This document shows, in pieces, positions 9,523-17,942 of a stretch of DNA of 64,000 nucleotides. Source of the DNA: Chitinophaga niabensis (lineage in GTDB: Bacteria > Bacteroidota > Bacteroidia > Chitinophagales > Chitinophagaceae); contig JAFIGY010000003.1 in assembly GCA_017849435.1 (NCBI GenBank), positions 124,001-188,000 of the forward strand, read 5' to 3'. Numbering within the stretch: the first letter of the stretch is position 1; each line of letters starts with the position of its first letter. The translations under genes and the position numbers were made by a program. A model generated the notes under the pieces. That model ran no database searches. It was not told the DNA's origin and saw nothing but the letters and a program-made list of their open reading frames with translations.

Positions 9523-10542
9523 ATGAGAAAGTATGTTTACCAGACGATCTTAGTTTGCTGTCTGTCGGGAGCGCTTCCGGCCGCTGCTCAGGACTTGCAT
9601 TTTTCGCAGTTCTTCAATTCCCCATTGTCCACTAACCCGGCCAATACCGGCTTCATACCCGACGGGAATTACCGCATCGGTCTCAATTACCGGAACCAAT
9701 GGGCCACAATCCCTGTTCCGTATAAGACCATGTCTCTCTTCGGGGATTTTCAGCTGCTGCGTGATAAGCTGGAATACGGCTGGGTAGGCGTAGGCGGTTT
9801 GCTGCTGCGGGATGTGGCCGGCAGCGGTAACCTCACTTCCACCAAAGCTTACGGCTCTGTAGCATATCATCAGCTGTTGGGCCAGAGCAGCCTGCTTTCC
9901 GCCGGTTTCAACGTAGGGTATGCCAACAAGCGGGTAGATCTGAACAAGCTGACCTTCAGCTCGCAATGGAATGGTCAGTTCTTTGATTCCCAGATGGCTT
10001 CCGGTGAACCCATCACACAGCCTTCCACAGGCTACCTGGATATGCAGGTGGGGATGAACTACGCGTATTTCCCCAATGAACTGGTGTATATCAATGGCGG
10101 TTTTTCCGTACATCATGTGAACACCCCCAAAGAAAGTTTTTACGATGGCAATAACAAGATTGAGCGGCGTTATATCGGTTTCCTGAACGCCAGTCTCAAG
10201 ATGAACGACTATATCATCCTGAATCCCGGTGCTTATTATGCCCGTCAGGCAGGCTCCAGTGAAACCATGGTTGGTGCCAACGCTGCCTATAACCTTTCCG
10301 GAGATGGTGTGCAACAGCTCTTCGGTGGCCTTTATTACCGGGTGAATGATGCATTTGCCTTTATGGTAGGCTATCAGGTGAATAACATCAAGCTGATGTT
10401 CAATTACGATGTAACATCCAGCTCGCTGGCCATCTCCAACAAGCGGCAGGGCGCCTATGAGCTCAGCCTCATCTACCTGGGCCTTTATCCCAACCGCAGC
10501 TTCTCACATGCGAAGCGATATACCCTCTGTCCTTCTTTCTGA
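9523..10542 (+). CDS. PorP/SprF-family type IX secretion outer-membrane protein
   Basis: A 339-aa protein with a signal peptide (cleavage near ALPAAAQ, residue 22) followed by the family hallmark DLHFSQFFNSPLSTNPANTG and YRNQW. The rest is beta-rich, consistent with an outer-membrane barrel. In Flavobacterium, SprF is needed for secretion and attachment of the partner adhesin SprB, and such proteins are usually encoded next to a type B substrate. Here the upstream gene, 11 bp away, is such a substrate, so the two are likely co-transcribed and functionally paired. Confidence 0.92.
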   Translation: MRKYVYQTILVCCLSGALPAAAQDLHFSQFFNSPLSTNPANTGFIPDGNYRIGLNYRNQWATIPVPYKTMSLFGDFQLLRDKLEYGWVGVGGLLLRDVAGSGNLTSTKAYGSVAYHQLLGQSSLLSAGFNVGYANKRVDLNKLTFSSQWNGQFFDSQMASGEPITQPSTGYLDMQVGMNYAYFPNELVYINGGFSVHHVNTPKESFYDGNNKIERRYIGFLNASLKMNDYIILNPGAYYARQAGSSETMVGANAAYNLSGDGVQQLFGGLYYRVNDAFAFMVGYQVNNIKLMFNYDVTSSSLAISNKRQGAYELSLIYLGLYPNRSFSHAKRYTLCPSF

Positions 10543-10615
10543 TCATCATAAAGAAACGTTAATGTCAGGCCATGATCAGCAAAAAACCGATAATTTAGCC
10601 GGAACAAATCATACT

Positions 10616-11197
10616 ATGAAACGTATACTCATCGCCGTTATCATGCTTGCCAGCGTACAGGCTGCTTCCGCTCAGTTCTACAAAACAGACACCGTTCCCC
10701 GGAACCGCTTCGATCCCAGCCGCATCATGATCGGTGGCTCATTGGGCTTTACTTTCGGTGATTATACTTTCGTCAATATTTCCCCGCTCATTGGCTACCG
10801 TTTCACACCCAAGGTGGCGGCAGGGATCAACATCAACGCACAGTATGCTTCACAGCGCCTGCGGGATGTGAATAACCAGACGCGGGAAAGGAATAACTAT
10901 TCCATCTTCGGCGGCGGCCTCTTCGGACGCTTTTATCCGATCGAACAATTCTTTATTCATGCACAGCCGGAGTACAATCGCATTTCGCTGAAAACCACTA
11001 CCTACTACAATGACGTCCGCGATGTAACAAAAAGAACTTACGGCGCGCCCAGTCTGCTGCTGGGCGGAGGATACGCACAACCCGTCGGCGGTAATTCCGC
11101 ACTCACCATCATGATATTGTATGATGTACTGCAGGACAAGAACTCGCCGTATATGAACAGGCCCATCATTTCCGGTGGCGTCAACATCGGTTTATGA
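10616..11197 (+). CDS. Outer-membrane beta-barrel protein, function unknown
   Basis: A 193-aa protein from ATG 10616, which heads a clean signal peptide (MKRILIAVIMLASVQAASAQ). The open frame runs upstream to 10457 but that part overlaps the PorP gene and is not signal-like. Alternating hydrophobic and polar strands with glycine-rich turns (GGSLGFTFGDY, SGGVNIGL at the C-terminus) suggest an 8-stranded barrel of the OmpW/OmpA-like size class. It lies 73 bp after the PorP/SprF gene and may belong to the same unit. No specific role can be assigned. Confidence 0.75.
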   Translation: MKRILIAVIMLASVQAASAQFYKTDTVPRNRFDPSRIMIGGSLGFTFGDYTFVNISPLIGYRFTPKVAAGININAQYASQRLRDVNNQTRERNNYSIFGGGLFGRFYPIEQFFIHAQPEYNRISLKTTTYYNDVRDVTKRTYGAPSLLLGGGYAQPVGGNSALTIMILYDVLQDKNSPYMNRPIISGGVNIGL

Positions 11198-11255
11198 TCG
11201 TCTTACTAAATTGTTAACTGTTTATCATTACTAAACTTTTATTTACAAATACTGC

Positions 11256-11263
11256 TATATTTG
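11256..11263 (+). promoter_or_regulatory. -7 box (TATATTTG) for the FAD oxidoreductase
   Basis: Exact TAnnTTTG match 20 nt before the ATG at 11284. Confidence 0.5.
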
Positions 11264-11283
11264 TTGGATAGAACAGATTTTTT

Positions 11284-12411
11284 ATGCTCCAGCAAAAGCA
11301 GGCAGACGCCGCCGTGATCGGCGCAGGGATCGTAGGGCTCGCCACTGCGTACCATCTTGCATTACAAGGCCGGAAAGTAGTGGTGTTTGAAAGAACCGGT
11401 CGTGCACTGGGTGCATCCGTCCGCAATTTTGGACTGGTATGGACCATCGGGCAGAAACCGGGAACTGTTTATGAACGGGCTTTGTACGGAAGAAGCATTT
11501 GGAAGGAGATTGCTGCGCAAACAGGCCTGGCCTGCGCGGAAACGGGTTCCCTGCACCTGGCGTATCACGCGGATGAGCAGGCGGTGATCGAAGAGTTTGC
11601 GCAAACGGCCAATGTGCATTGCCATTTACTGACCCCGGCTGAAGCTGCGCAGAAAAGCAGTGCTTTCAAACAGGGTGGTCTGAAAGCCGCTCTCTGGAGC
11701 CCGATGGAAATGACCGTAAATCCCCGGGAAGCCAGCGCTGTTATTGCCGCCTGGCTGGAGAAAGCAAAAGGGGTGACGTTCCGTTTCGGCACCGCAGTGA
11801 ACGGTATCCAAATGCCGCATATCGAAACAAGGGAAGAAAAATGGAAGGTGGATCAGGTGTTCGTTTGCAGTGGGGCCGACTTTGAAACCCTCTACCCCAG
11901 GCACTTTTCCGCCGCCCCCATCACCAAATGCAAATTGCAGATGTTGCGCACAGTGCCGCAGCCGCATAACTGGCAGCTGGGACCGGCTTTAAGCACCGGG
12001 CTTTCCCTTATACACTATGCCTCTTTCGCACATTGTAAAACCCTCGCCCCCCTGCGCGCCCGCATCGAGAAAGATTTCCCGCAATACGTGCAATATGGTA
12101 TCCATCTGCTCGTGTCCCAGAACGGGGCCGGAGAGCTGTCTATTGGCGATTCCCATGAATACGCGCCTTCGGTGGATCCGTTCGACAAAGAAGAGATCAA
12201 CCAGCTGATCCTCCAATACCTGCCGAATTTCTTACAGGTGCCCACCCTGCAGATACAGGAACGCTGGCACGGCGTGTATCCGAAGCTGACCAATGGCGAA
12301 ACCGACCTGGTATTGGAACCGGAGAAAGGGGTGACCATTGTGAATGGACTGGGAGGCGCAGGAATGACGCTGTCATTCGGGCTTGCCAGAGATATTGTCG
12401 CAAAGCTTTAA
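11284..12411 (+). CDS. FAD-dependent oxidoreductase, TIGR03364-like (DAO superfamily)
   Basis: A 375-aa flavoprotein. The Rossmann FAD-binding motif is at residues 11-37 (VIGAGIVGLATAYHLALQGR, then VVVFER), and the C-terminus has the matching FAD contact (VTIVNGLGGAGMTLSFGLA). The overall pattern, including SVRNFGLVWTIGQKPG, fits a D-amino-acid-oxidase-fold subfamily seen in some phosphonate catabolism clusters. No phosphonate genes are nearby, so that role is not supported here and the substrate is unknown. The gene has its own promoter and is followed by a terminator at 12442. Confidence 0.8.
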   Translation: MLQQKQADAAVIGAGIVGLATAYHLALQGRKVVVFERTGRALGASVRNFGLVWTIGQKPGTVYERALYGRSIWKEIAAQTGLACAETGSLHLAYHADEQAVIEEFAQTANVHCHLLTPAEAAQKSSAFKQGGLKAALWSPMEMTVNPREASAVIAAWLEKAKGVTFRFGTAVNGIQMPHIETREEKWKVDQVFVCSGADFETLYPRHFSAAPITKCKLQMLRTVPQPHNWQLGPALSTGLSLIHYASFAHCKTLAPLRARIEKDFPQYVQYGIHLLVSQNGAGELSIGDSHEYAPSVDPFDKEEINQLILQYLPNFLQVPTLQIQERWHGVYPKLTNGETDLVLEPEKGVTIVNGLGGAGMTLSFGLARDIVAKL

Positions 12412-12441
12412 ATCCCATATTGTGTTTCACATACACGTGCG

Positions 12442-12467
12442 GGGCGGCTTTCCAGCTGCCCTTTTTT
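12442..12467 (+). terminator. Terminator after the FAD oxidoreductase
   Basis: GGGCGGC (12442-12448) pairs with GCTGCCC (12455-12461), one G-T wobble, followed by six T. Confidence 0.75.
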
Positions 12468-12528
12468 ATAGGCTTTTTCCCCGAATTCCCCTATTTTTAT
12501 TGGGATTTTTAATTAAAACCGAGCAGAG

Positions 12529-13227
12529 ATGAATGATACGTTAAAGAATTTGAGGGACCGCGACTGGACGGAAACCAAAGCACATTCCAGCTGGCAGATA
12601 TTCAAGATCATGGCTGAGTTTGTAGACGGGTTCGAAGCACTGGCAAAGATCGGCCCCTGTATTTCCATTTTTGGTTCCGCCCGCACCCGCGAAGGAAATC
12701 CTTATTACGAACTGGCAACAGAGATCGCAGAACGGCTTGCGGAAGACGGTTTCGGGATCATCTCCGGCGGGGGCCCCGGTATTATGGAAGCTGCCAACAG
12801 AGGCGCGCAGAGAGCGAAAGGGAAAAGCGTAGGGCTCAACATCACCCTGCCGCATGAGCAGTTTTCCAATCAGTATATTGATCACGACAAAAGCCTGCAC
12901 TTCGATTATTTCTTCGTGCGCAAAGTAATGTTCACCAAATATTCCCAGGGCTTTGTGATGATGCCCGGCGGCTTTGGCACAATGGATGAATTCTTTGAAG
13001 TAGCCACACTCATCCAAACGAAGAAGATGACGGAAACTCCGCTGGTACTGGTAGGTAAGGAGTATTGGTCCGGCCTGCTGGACTGGATCCGACGTGTAAT
13101 GATGGAGAAAGAAAGCAACATCCACCCCGAAGATCTCGATCTGTTAAAGGTTTTCAATACAGCGGACGAAGTAGTGGAATATTTCCGGGTCTTCTACACC
13201 ACCAATAAACTGCGCCCGAATTTCTAG
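12529..13227 (+). CDS. LOG-family protein (nucleotide phosphoribohydrolase-like)
   Basis: A 232-aa protein of the TIGR00730/LOG family, once misannotated as lysine decarboxylase. Characterised members hydrolyse (cytokinin) nucleoside 5'-monophosphates to base plus ribose 5-phosphate. Motifs are SGGGPGIMEAANRGA near residues 79-93 and PGGFGTMDE at 146-154, the two defining segments. The N-terminal extension of about 40 residues with FVDGFEAL is common in the Bacteroidota long form. A weak -7 box (TATTTTTA, 12492-12499) precedes it. True substrate unknown. Confidence 0.88.
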   Translation: MNDTLKNLRDRDWTETKAHSSWQIFKIMAEFVDGFEALAKIGPCISIFGSARTREGNPYYELATEIAERLAEDGFGIISGGGPGIMEAANRGAQRAKGKSVGLNITLPHEQFSNQYIDHDKSLHFDYFFVRKVMFTKYSQGFVMMPGGFGTMDEFFEVATLIQTKKMTETPLVLVGKEYWSGLLDWIRRVMMEKESNIHPEDLDLLKVFNTADEVVEYFRVFYTTNKLRPNF

Positions 13228-13490
13228 TATTATATTTTGGACATATACATATGTGATATATTCATCCAAGGTGAAAAAATTACATACATTTATATGGTCA
13301 CAGCCTGTTATGAACCTGTGAAAGGTTTTAAATAGTTGTGTCTATTAATGGTTAACATGGGGTAAAGAGCCTGGTATTTTTATCGGGCTCCTCTTTTTTT
13401 AAAGAGAGATCAGGAGGTCGGCCGCAGCGCAAACATCAGCCCCCGTTGCGTCGCACACTTCAGCTGTACCGCCATCCTCCACATTCTGCC
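13228..13490. other. Intergenic region without a gene
   Basis: The LOG-to-methyltransferase gap is about 307 bp. It holds an AT-rich part (13230-13290, with a small ACATATACATATGT palindrome), a terminator near 13364-13400, and the methyltransferase promoter at its end. No convincing ORF or RNA gene is visible. Confidence 0.5.
13364..13400 (+). terminator. Terminator in the LOG/O-methyltransferase gap
   Basis: GAGCC (13367-13371) can pair with GGCTC (13386-13390), or AAAGAG with CTCTTT (13391-13396); both lead into a T7 tract. It lies 140 bp after the LOG stop, so it may serve a longer 3' UTR or an unrecognised transcript. Confidence 0.6.
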
Positions 13491-13520
13491 TTGTTCCTTC
13501 TCGATTATTCAGTAGGTTTG
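13491..13520 (+). promoter_or_regulatory. Promoter of the O-methyltransferase operon
   Basis: TTG at 13491-13493, exactly 19 nt, then TAGGTTTG at 13513-13520: a full Bacteroidota sigma-A-type promoter. The ATG at 13535 follows after 14 nt, so the leader is very short. Confidence 0.75.
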
Positions 13521-13534
13521 CAAAAAATTCAGGC

Positions 13535-14182
13535 ATGGAGGTAATACCACCGGATATCCAGGCGTTTGCAGAAAAGTACACCACTCCTGAAACGGATCTG
13601 TTGTACCGCCTGCACCGCGAAACATACCTGAAGGTGGAGCAGCCGCACATGCTGAGCGGGCATTTGCAGGGCCGTTTCCTCACCATGATCAGCCAGATGA
13701 TCAGGCCAAGGAGGATACTCGAGATCGGCACTTATACGGGTTATTCCGCCATCTGCCTCGCGCAGGGTTTAACGGACGATGGCCACCTGCATACGATAGA
13801 CGTGAATGAAGAACTGGAAACACTCAGTGCAAAATATATCGCAGCAGCGGGATTGAAAGACAAGATCACGCAACACACCGGTAAAGCCTCGGAGATCATT
13901 CCCGGTTTACAGGAGGTGTTCGACCTGGTTTTCATAGATGCAGATAAAGCAGGCTACGAAGGATACTATGACCAGGTGTGGGAGCGGCTGCGGCCGGGAG
14001 GCTTCATCCTCGCGGATAATGTGCTGTATCACGGAGAAGTAGTGCTGCCGGAAAATGAACAAAGCAATAATGCCAAAGCCATGATCCGTTTTGCACAGAA
14101 AGCAGTGACCGACAACCGCGCGGAAACGCTCTTACTGAGCCTCCGCGACGGTGTGCTGATGATCCGGAAGAAGACCCATTAA
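13535..14182 (+). CDS. Class I SAM-dependent O-methyltransferase
   Basis: A 215-aa protein of the catechol/caffeoyl-CoA O-methyltransferase family (Methyltransf_3). SAM-binding motif I is ILEIGTYTGYS at residues 61-71. The metal-binding signature appears as FIDADK (133-138) and DNVL (161-164). Members transfer methyl from SAM to a catechol-like hydroxyl with a divalent metal. The substrate cannot be read from the sequence. It heads a tight operon with the glucosaminidase (13 bp gap) and hpt (16 bp gap). Confidence 0.9.
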   Translation: MEVIPPDIQAFAEKYTTPETDLLYRLHRETYLKVEQPHMLSGHLQGRFLTMISQMIRPRRILEIGTYTGYSAICLAQGLTDDGHLHTIDVNEELETLSAKYIAAAGLKDKITQHTGKASEIIPGLQEVFDLVFIDADKAGYEGYYDQVWERLRPGGFILADNVLYHGEVVLPENEQSNNAKAMIRFAQKAVTDNRAETLLLSLRDGVLMIRKKTH

Positions 14183-14195
14183 ATTCAACATATTC

Positions 14196-15551
14196 ATGCA
14201 AGCAAAGTCATACTGCCTGGCGATCTGTCTGGTCGTGAGCGGAGCCATTAAAAGTTTCGCGCAGAACATGAGCACCACACAGTACATCGACAGTTACAAG
14301 AGCATAGCCATGGAGGAAATGCGCCGCTCCGGCGTGCCAGCTGCCATCAAGCTGGCACAGGGCATTCTGGAAACACAGTCCGGGAACGGCTGGCTGGTGC
14401 TCAATTCCAACAACCACTTCGGCATCAAGTGCAAGAACAACTGGATAGGTCCCAGTGTGAACTACGATGACGACGCCCAACAGGAATGTTTCCGTAAATA
14501 CACCTCTGCCATTGAATCTTTCCGGGACCATTCCGAATTCCTGCGCAACAATCCCCGTTACAAATTCCTGTTCGACCTGGACCCGATGGATTACAAATCC
14601 TGGGCCTACGGCCTCAAAACAGCCGGCTATGCTACCAGCAGAACGTATCCGCAGCAATTGATCCAGATCATCGAGAACTACAACCTGCAACAATATACCA
14701 CCCTGGCCATGAGCAATGCGCCCATCCCCAGCGGTCCCGTTTTCATTGCCGGTAAAGACGATCCGGGCGCGCCCGCAACGCCGCAGCACCATGTGATAAC
14801 GGTAGATGACCGGCCGGTCAGAACACAATATCCGCAGAACACCGTCTTCAGGATCAACGGCCGCAAAGTGATCTTCGTGAAAGAAGGCACAGCACTGATC
14901 CAGATCGCGAATGAAAAAGATATCCGCCTCAGTAGCCTGCTCCGGTATAACGACCTGGAAGCGGATGTACCGCTGGAGAAGGATATGCTCATCTTCCTGC
15001 AGAACAAAAGCAAACGAGGGCAGAACGATTATCACATTGTAGTACCCGGTGAAACGCTCCATGATATTGCACAGGCGGAAGGCGTGCAGATACGCTGGCT
15101 CCGCAAACGGAACAAACTGGAAGAAGGTGAGCAGCCTGCAGCAGGAGAACGGGTGGCGCTGGATGGCTACGCATCCGCCAAACCCAGACTGGGCCGTAAT
15201 TCTGTCGCGAAAGTGGACGATTATAAAGATCTGGAACCACGCAAAATCATTAAAGACATTAAAGAAGAAATAGAAAAAGCCAAAGCGTCTGCGGCAACTA
15301 CTGCTACACCTCCGCCCGCGGCCCGCGAGGAAAAAACAACTTCCGGTATACCACCGCAAATGGTGGAAGATCTCAAAAAAAGCGGATCTGTTGTAACGCC
15401 CGCCGGTACGCAATATCATACCGTTGGAGAAAAAGAAACGCTCTACAGCATATCCCGCCGCTATAATGTGACCATCGCGCAACTGCAACAATGGAACAAT
15501 CTGCAGGATAATGGCATCAAGATCGGGCAGCAATTGATCATCCGCAAATAA
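14196..15551 (+). CDS. Secreted peptidoglycan glucosaminidase with LysM domains
   Basis: A 451-aa exported hydrolase. Signal peptide residues 1-23 end at KSFAQ. The glucosaminidase (GH73-like) domain spans about 28-170; the putative catalytic Glu lies in LAQGILETQSGNG, and SNNHFGIKCKNNW is typical of the family. A degenerate LysM occurs near 277-320 (VVPGETLHDIAQAEG), then a low-complexity Ala/Pro/Lys linker, then a good C-terminal LysM in the last 45 residues (ETLYSISRRYNVTIAQLQQWN). It probably cleaves the glycan strands of peptidoglycan during wall remodelling. Confidence 0.92.
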   Translation: MQAKSYCLAICLVVSGAIKSFAQNMSTTQYIDSYKSIAMEEMRRSGVPAAIKLAQGILETQSGNGWLVLNSNNHFGIKCKNNWIGPSVNYDDDAQQECFRKYTSAIESFRDHSEFLRNNPRYKFLFDLDPMDYKSWAYGLKTAGYATSRTYPQQLIQIIENYNLQQYTTLAMSNAPIPSGPVFIAGKDDPGAPATPQHHVITVDDRPVRTQYPQNTVFRINGRKVIFVKEGTALIQIANEKDIRLSSLLRYNDLEADVPLEKDMLIFLQNKSKRGQNDYHIVVPGETLHDIAQAEGVQIRWLRKRNKLEEGEQPAAGERVALDGYASAKPRLGRNSVAKVDDYKDLEPRKIIKDIKEEIEKAKASAATTATPPPAAREEKTTSGIPPQMVEDLKKSGSVVTPAGTQYHTVGEKETLYSISRRYNVTIAQLQQWNNLQDNGIKIGQQLIIRK

Positions 15552-15567
15552 CGCAACTGTCAACACC

Positions 15568-16101
15568 ATGACCATCCAAGTACACGATAAGCGCTTCGAG
15601 CCATTCATCACTGAAGCCACCCTGCAGCAGCGCATCAAAGAACTCGCAGCAGAGATCAGCAAAGACCTGCAAGGCACTAAACCCCTCTTTATCGCCATCC
15701 TGAACGGATCGTTTATGTTTGCCGCCGATATCTTCAAACATCTTACCATTGAAGCAGAGATATCTTTCATCAAACTGGCTTCCTATAAAGGCGTTAAATC
15801 CACCGGTAATGTGGTGACCGCCATCGGGCTGGATGAAGACCTTTTCGGACGCACAGTGGTGATACTGGAAGATATCGTGGATACCGGCAAAACCCTCCAC
15901 CAGTTCCTGCCTCAGCTGCGGCATCAGCAACCGAAGAAACTATTGGTGGCCTCCCTGCTGCATAAACCGGATGCGCTCACCCACGCCGTGCAGATCGACT
16001 ACCTGGGCTTCTCTGTTCCCAATAAGTTCCTGCTGGGATACGGACTGGATTATGATGGCCTCGGCCGGAACCTCCCGGAGATCTACCAATTGTGCGAGTA
16101 A
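15568..16101 (+). CDS. hpt: Hypoxanthine phosphoribosyltransferase
   Basis: A 177-aa purine salvage enzyme converting hypoxanthine (or guanine) and PRPP to IMP (or GMP). The PRPP-binding motif LEDIVDTGKT is at residues 100-109. The flexible-loop segment ISFIKLASYKG and the C-terminal GYGLDYDG complete the family pattern. Length is normal. It is the last gene of the O-methyltransferase operon, 16 bp after the glucosaminidase. Confidence 0.93.
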   Translation: MTIQVHDKRFEPFITEATLQQRIKELAAEISKDLQGTKPLFIAILNGSFMFAADIFKHLTIEAEISFIKLASYKGVKSTGNVVTAIGLDEDLFGRTVVILEDIVDTGKTLHQFLPQLRHQQPKKLLVASLLHKPDALTHAVQIDYLGFSVPNKFLLGYGLDYDGLGRNLPEIYQLCE

Positions 16102-16172
16102 TTTTTCGCCGGATTGTCAACTAATTAAATATTTTCTTAATTTTATGTGTCGTTGTATGTAAAATAATCACG

Positions 16173-17942
16173 ATGCATAAGCTCCTCATGTTGCTCTGTT
16201 GGCTATGCGGGAGCATGATGGCGACGGCACAAAGACAAAGAGGATCCGTTTCCGGTGCGGTGCAGGACAGCATTACGCATAATCCCGTAGCAGCGGTGAA
16301 GGTGAGCGTTCTGAAGGATACGGTGAAGGTTATGACAAATCAGTACGGTCTTTTTCGTATAGACGTTCCTGTTGGCAGTACCCATCTTGTATTTGAGAAA
16401 GACGGCTACCGGACCAAAACAGTGCCCCTCGACCATTATGATCGCATGCTCATTGAGCTGAGCCCTATAGGGAAAACTTCCGGAGAAGACCTGGATATTG
16501 CCAAAGCCAAGGCCCGGGCGAGGTTTGCCCATAGTACCAATCCCAATTACAGCAATCTGGGCATGGGGATTTCCTCTTTTTTTGATGAAACATACGGAAA
16601 GCTTTACGAGAACAAGTTTGTAGATGCGGCCAAAAGCAGGGTTTCTTTCTTTGCGATGGATGTGGACCGGGCGGCATACAGCAATATGCGGCGGTTTGTG
16701 AGACTGCGTGAGCCGATACCGGTGGATGCAGTACGGATAGAGGAATTGGTGAATTACTTCCATTACAGTTACCCTTTGCCGCCGAAGGACAGTCTTTTTG
16801 CGATCTACGCCCAGTACACGGACTGTCCCTGGAACAGGCAGCATAATCTTTTGCAGATCGCTGTGCGGGCGCAGCAGATTGAAATGGACAGTTTGCCCGC
16901 CAGCAATCTCGTTTTTCTCATCGATGTTTCCGGTTCTATGGGAACACCGAATAAACTGCCCTTGCTGCAGGCTGCTTTCAGGGTGCTGGTGAATAACCTG
17001 CGGCCGAGGGACCATGTGTCTATCGTGGCATATGCGGGAACGCCGGGGCTGGTGCTGCCCGCTACACAGGGCGATCAGAAAGAAAAGATACTCAACGCCA
17101 TCGATTACCTGAGCGCAGGCGGCTCCACCGCCGGAGAAGCAGCGATCAAAATGGCTTATCAGCTGGCGGAAGAGAACTTTATCCCGAATGGGAACAACCG
17201 TGTGATCATGGCCACGGACGGGGATTTTAACGTGGGGCAAACGAGCGATCAGGATATGGAAGACCTGATCATGCAGAAAAAGGAAAGCGGCGTATTGCTC
17301 ACCTGCCTTGGTTTCGGCATGAAGGACTACAAGGATTCCAAACTGGAAACGCTTGCTACCAAAGGCAATGGCAACTTCGCCTATATTGATGACCTGGAGG
17401 AAGCCAACAAGGTGTTTGCCCGGGAATTCGGCAGCACACTCTTCACCGTGGCCAAAGACGTGCGGGCGGAAGTGAGCTTCAATCCAGCCAGGGTAAAGGC
17501 TTACAAGCTGATCGGATATGAGAACAAAATATTGAAGGAAGATAACAGTAACGGCGTGAAAGTGGGCGGTGGTATTGTGGGCTCCGGGAATTGTGTAGTG
17601 GCATTGTACGAGATCGCCTCCGCAAACCCGGAACCAGAGGGTGTTTTATCCGATGTGAAAATATGGTATCGCACTCCGCAGGATACAACATTGCGTGTTG
17701 CGAAGCAGGTTATTTATCAGTCGAAGCAGGAATTTGAGAAGACTTCCGATGATTTCCGTTTTGCATCTTCAGTAGCGCTTTTCGGCATGTTGCTAAGAAG
17801 ATCGGGGTATACGGGAGAAGGGGATATCAGCATGGTGACCGGTATCGCGAAACGTTCATTGGGCGCGGATAGCGGCGGATACCGGGGAGAGTTCGTGAAG
17901 CTCATCAAGCTGGTGCGGAAGAATGCGAAATGGCTGAAGTAG
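16173..17942 (+). CDS. Secreted von Willebrand factor A protein, YfbK-like, with carboxypeptidase-regulatory-like domain
   Basis: A 589-aa exported protein. Signal peptide 1-20 (MMATAQ). Residues about 24-97 look like a carboxypeptidase-regulatory/CNA-type beta-sandwich (SGAVQDSITHNPVAAVKVSV). The YfbK-type N-terminal segment covers about 155-240 (VDRAAYSNMRRFV). The VWA domain begins near 245 with an intact metal-ion-dependent adhesion site DVSGS at 251-255. The C-terminal 150 residues match the DUF3520-type region of this family. The role is probably ligand or partner binding in the periplasm or outer membrane; the partner is unknown. Its last 38 bases overlap the 3' end of the convergent symporter gene. 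Confidence 0.88.
   Translation: MHKLLMLLCWLCGSMMATAQRQRGSVSGAVQDSITHNPVAAVKVSVLKDTVKVMTNQYGLFRIDVPVGSTHLVFEKDGYRTKTVPLDHYDRMLIELSPIGKTSGEDLDIAKAKARARFAHSTNPNYSNLGMGISSFFDETYGKLYENKFVDAAKSRVSFFAMDVDRAAYSNMRRFVRLREPIPVDAVRIEELVNYFHYSYPLPPKDSLFAIYAQYTDCPWNRQHNLLQIAVRAQQIEMDSLPASNLVFLIDVSGSMGTPNKLPLLQAAFRVLVNNLRPRDHVSIVAYAGTPGLVLPATQGDQKEKILNAIDYLSAGGSTAGEAAIKMAYQLAEENFIPNGNNRVIMATDGDFNVGQTSDQDMEDLIMQKKESGVLLTCLGFGMKDYKDSKLETLATKGNGNFAYIDDLEEANKVFAREFGSTLFTVAKDVRAEVSFNPARVKAYKLIGYENKILKEDNSNGVKVGGGIVGSGNCVVALYEIASANPEPEGVLSDVKIWYRTPQDTTLRVAKQVIYQSKQEFEKTSDDFRFASSVALFGMLLRRSGYTGEGDISMVTGIAKRSLGADSGGYRGEFVKLIKLVRKNAKWLK

Noticed and set aside
10457-10615. N-terminal extension of the 193-aa barrel protein
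   Set aside because: It overlaps the PorP/SprF gene in another frame, and the signal peptide starts at 10616.
11284-12411. Phosphonate catabolism function for the FAD oxidoreductase
   Set aside because: The subfamily occurs in phosphonate clusters, but no phosphonatase, transaminase or transporter gene is nearby.
14208-15773. A 521-aa open frame on the minus strand across the glucosaminidase and hpt genes
   Set aside because: It is antisense to two clearly identified genes, has no start context or protein features, and is explained by codon bias of the real frame.
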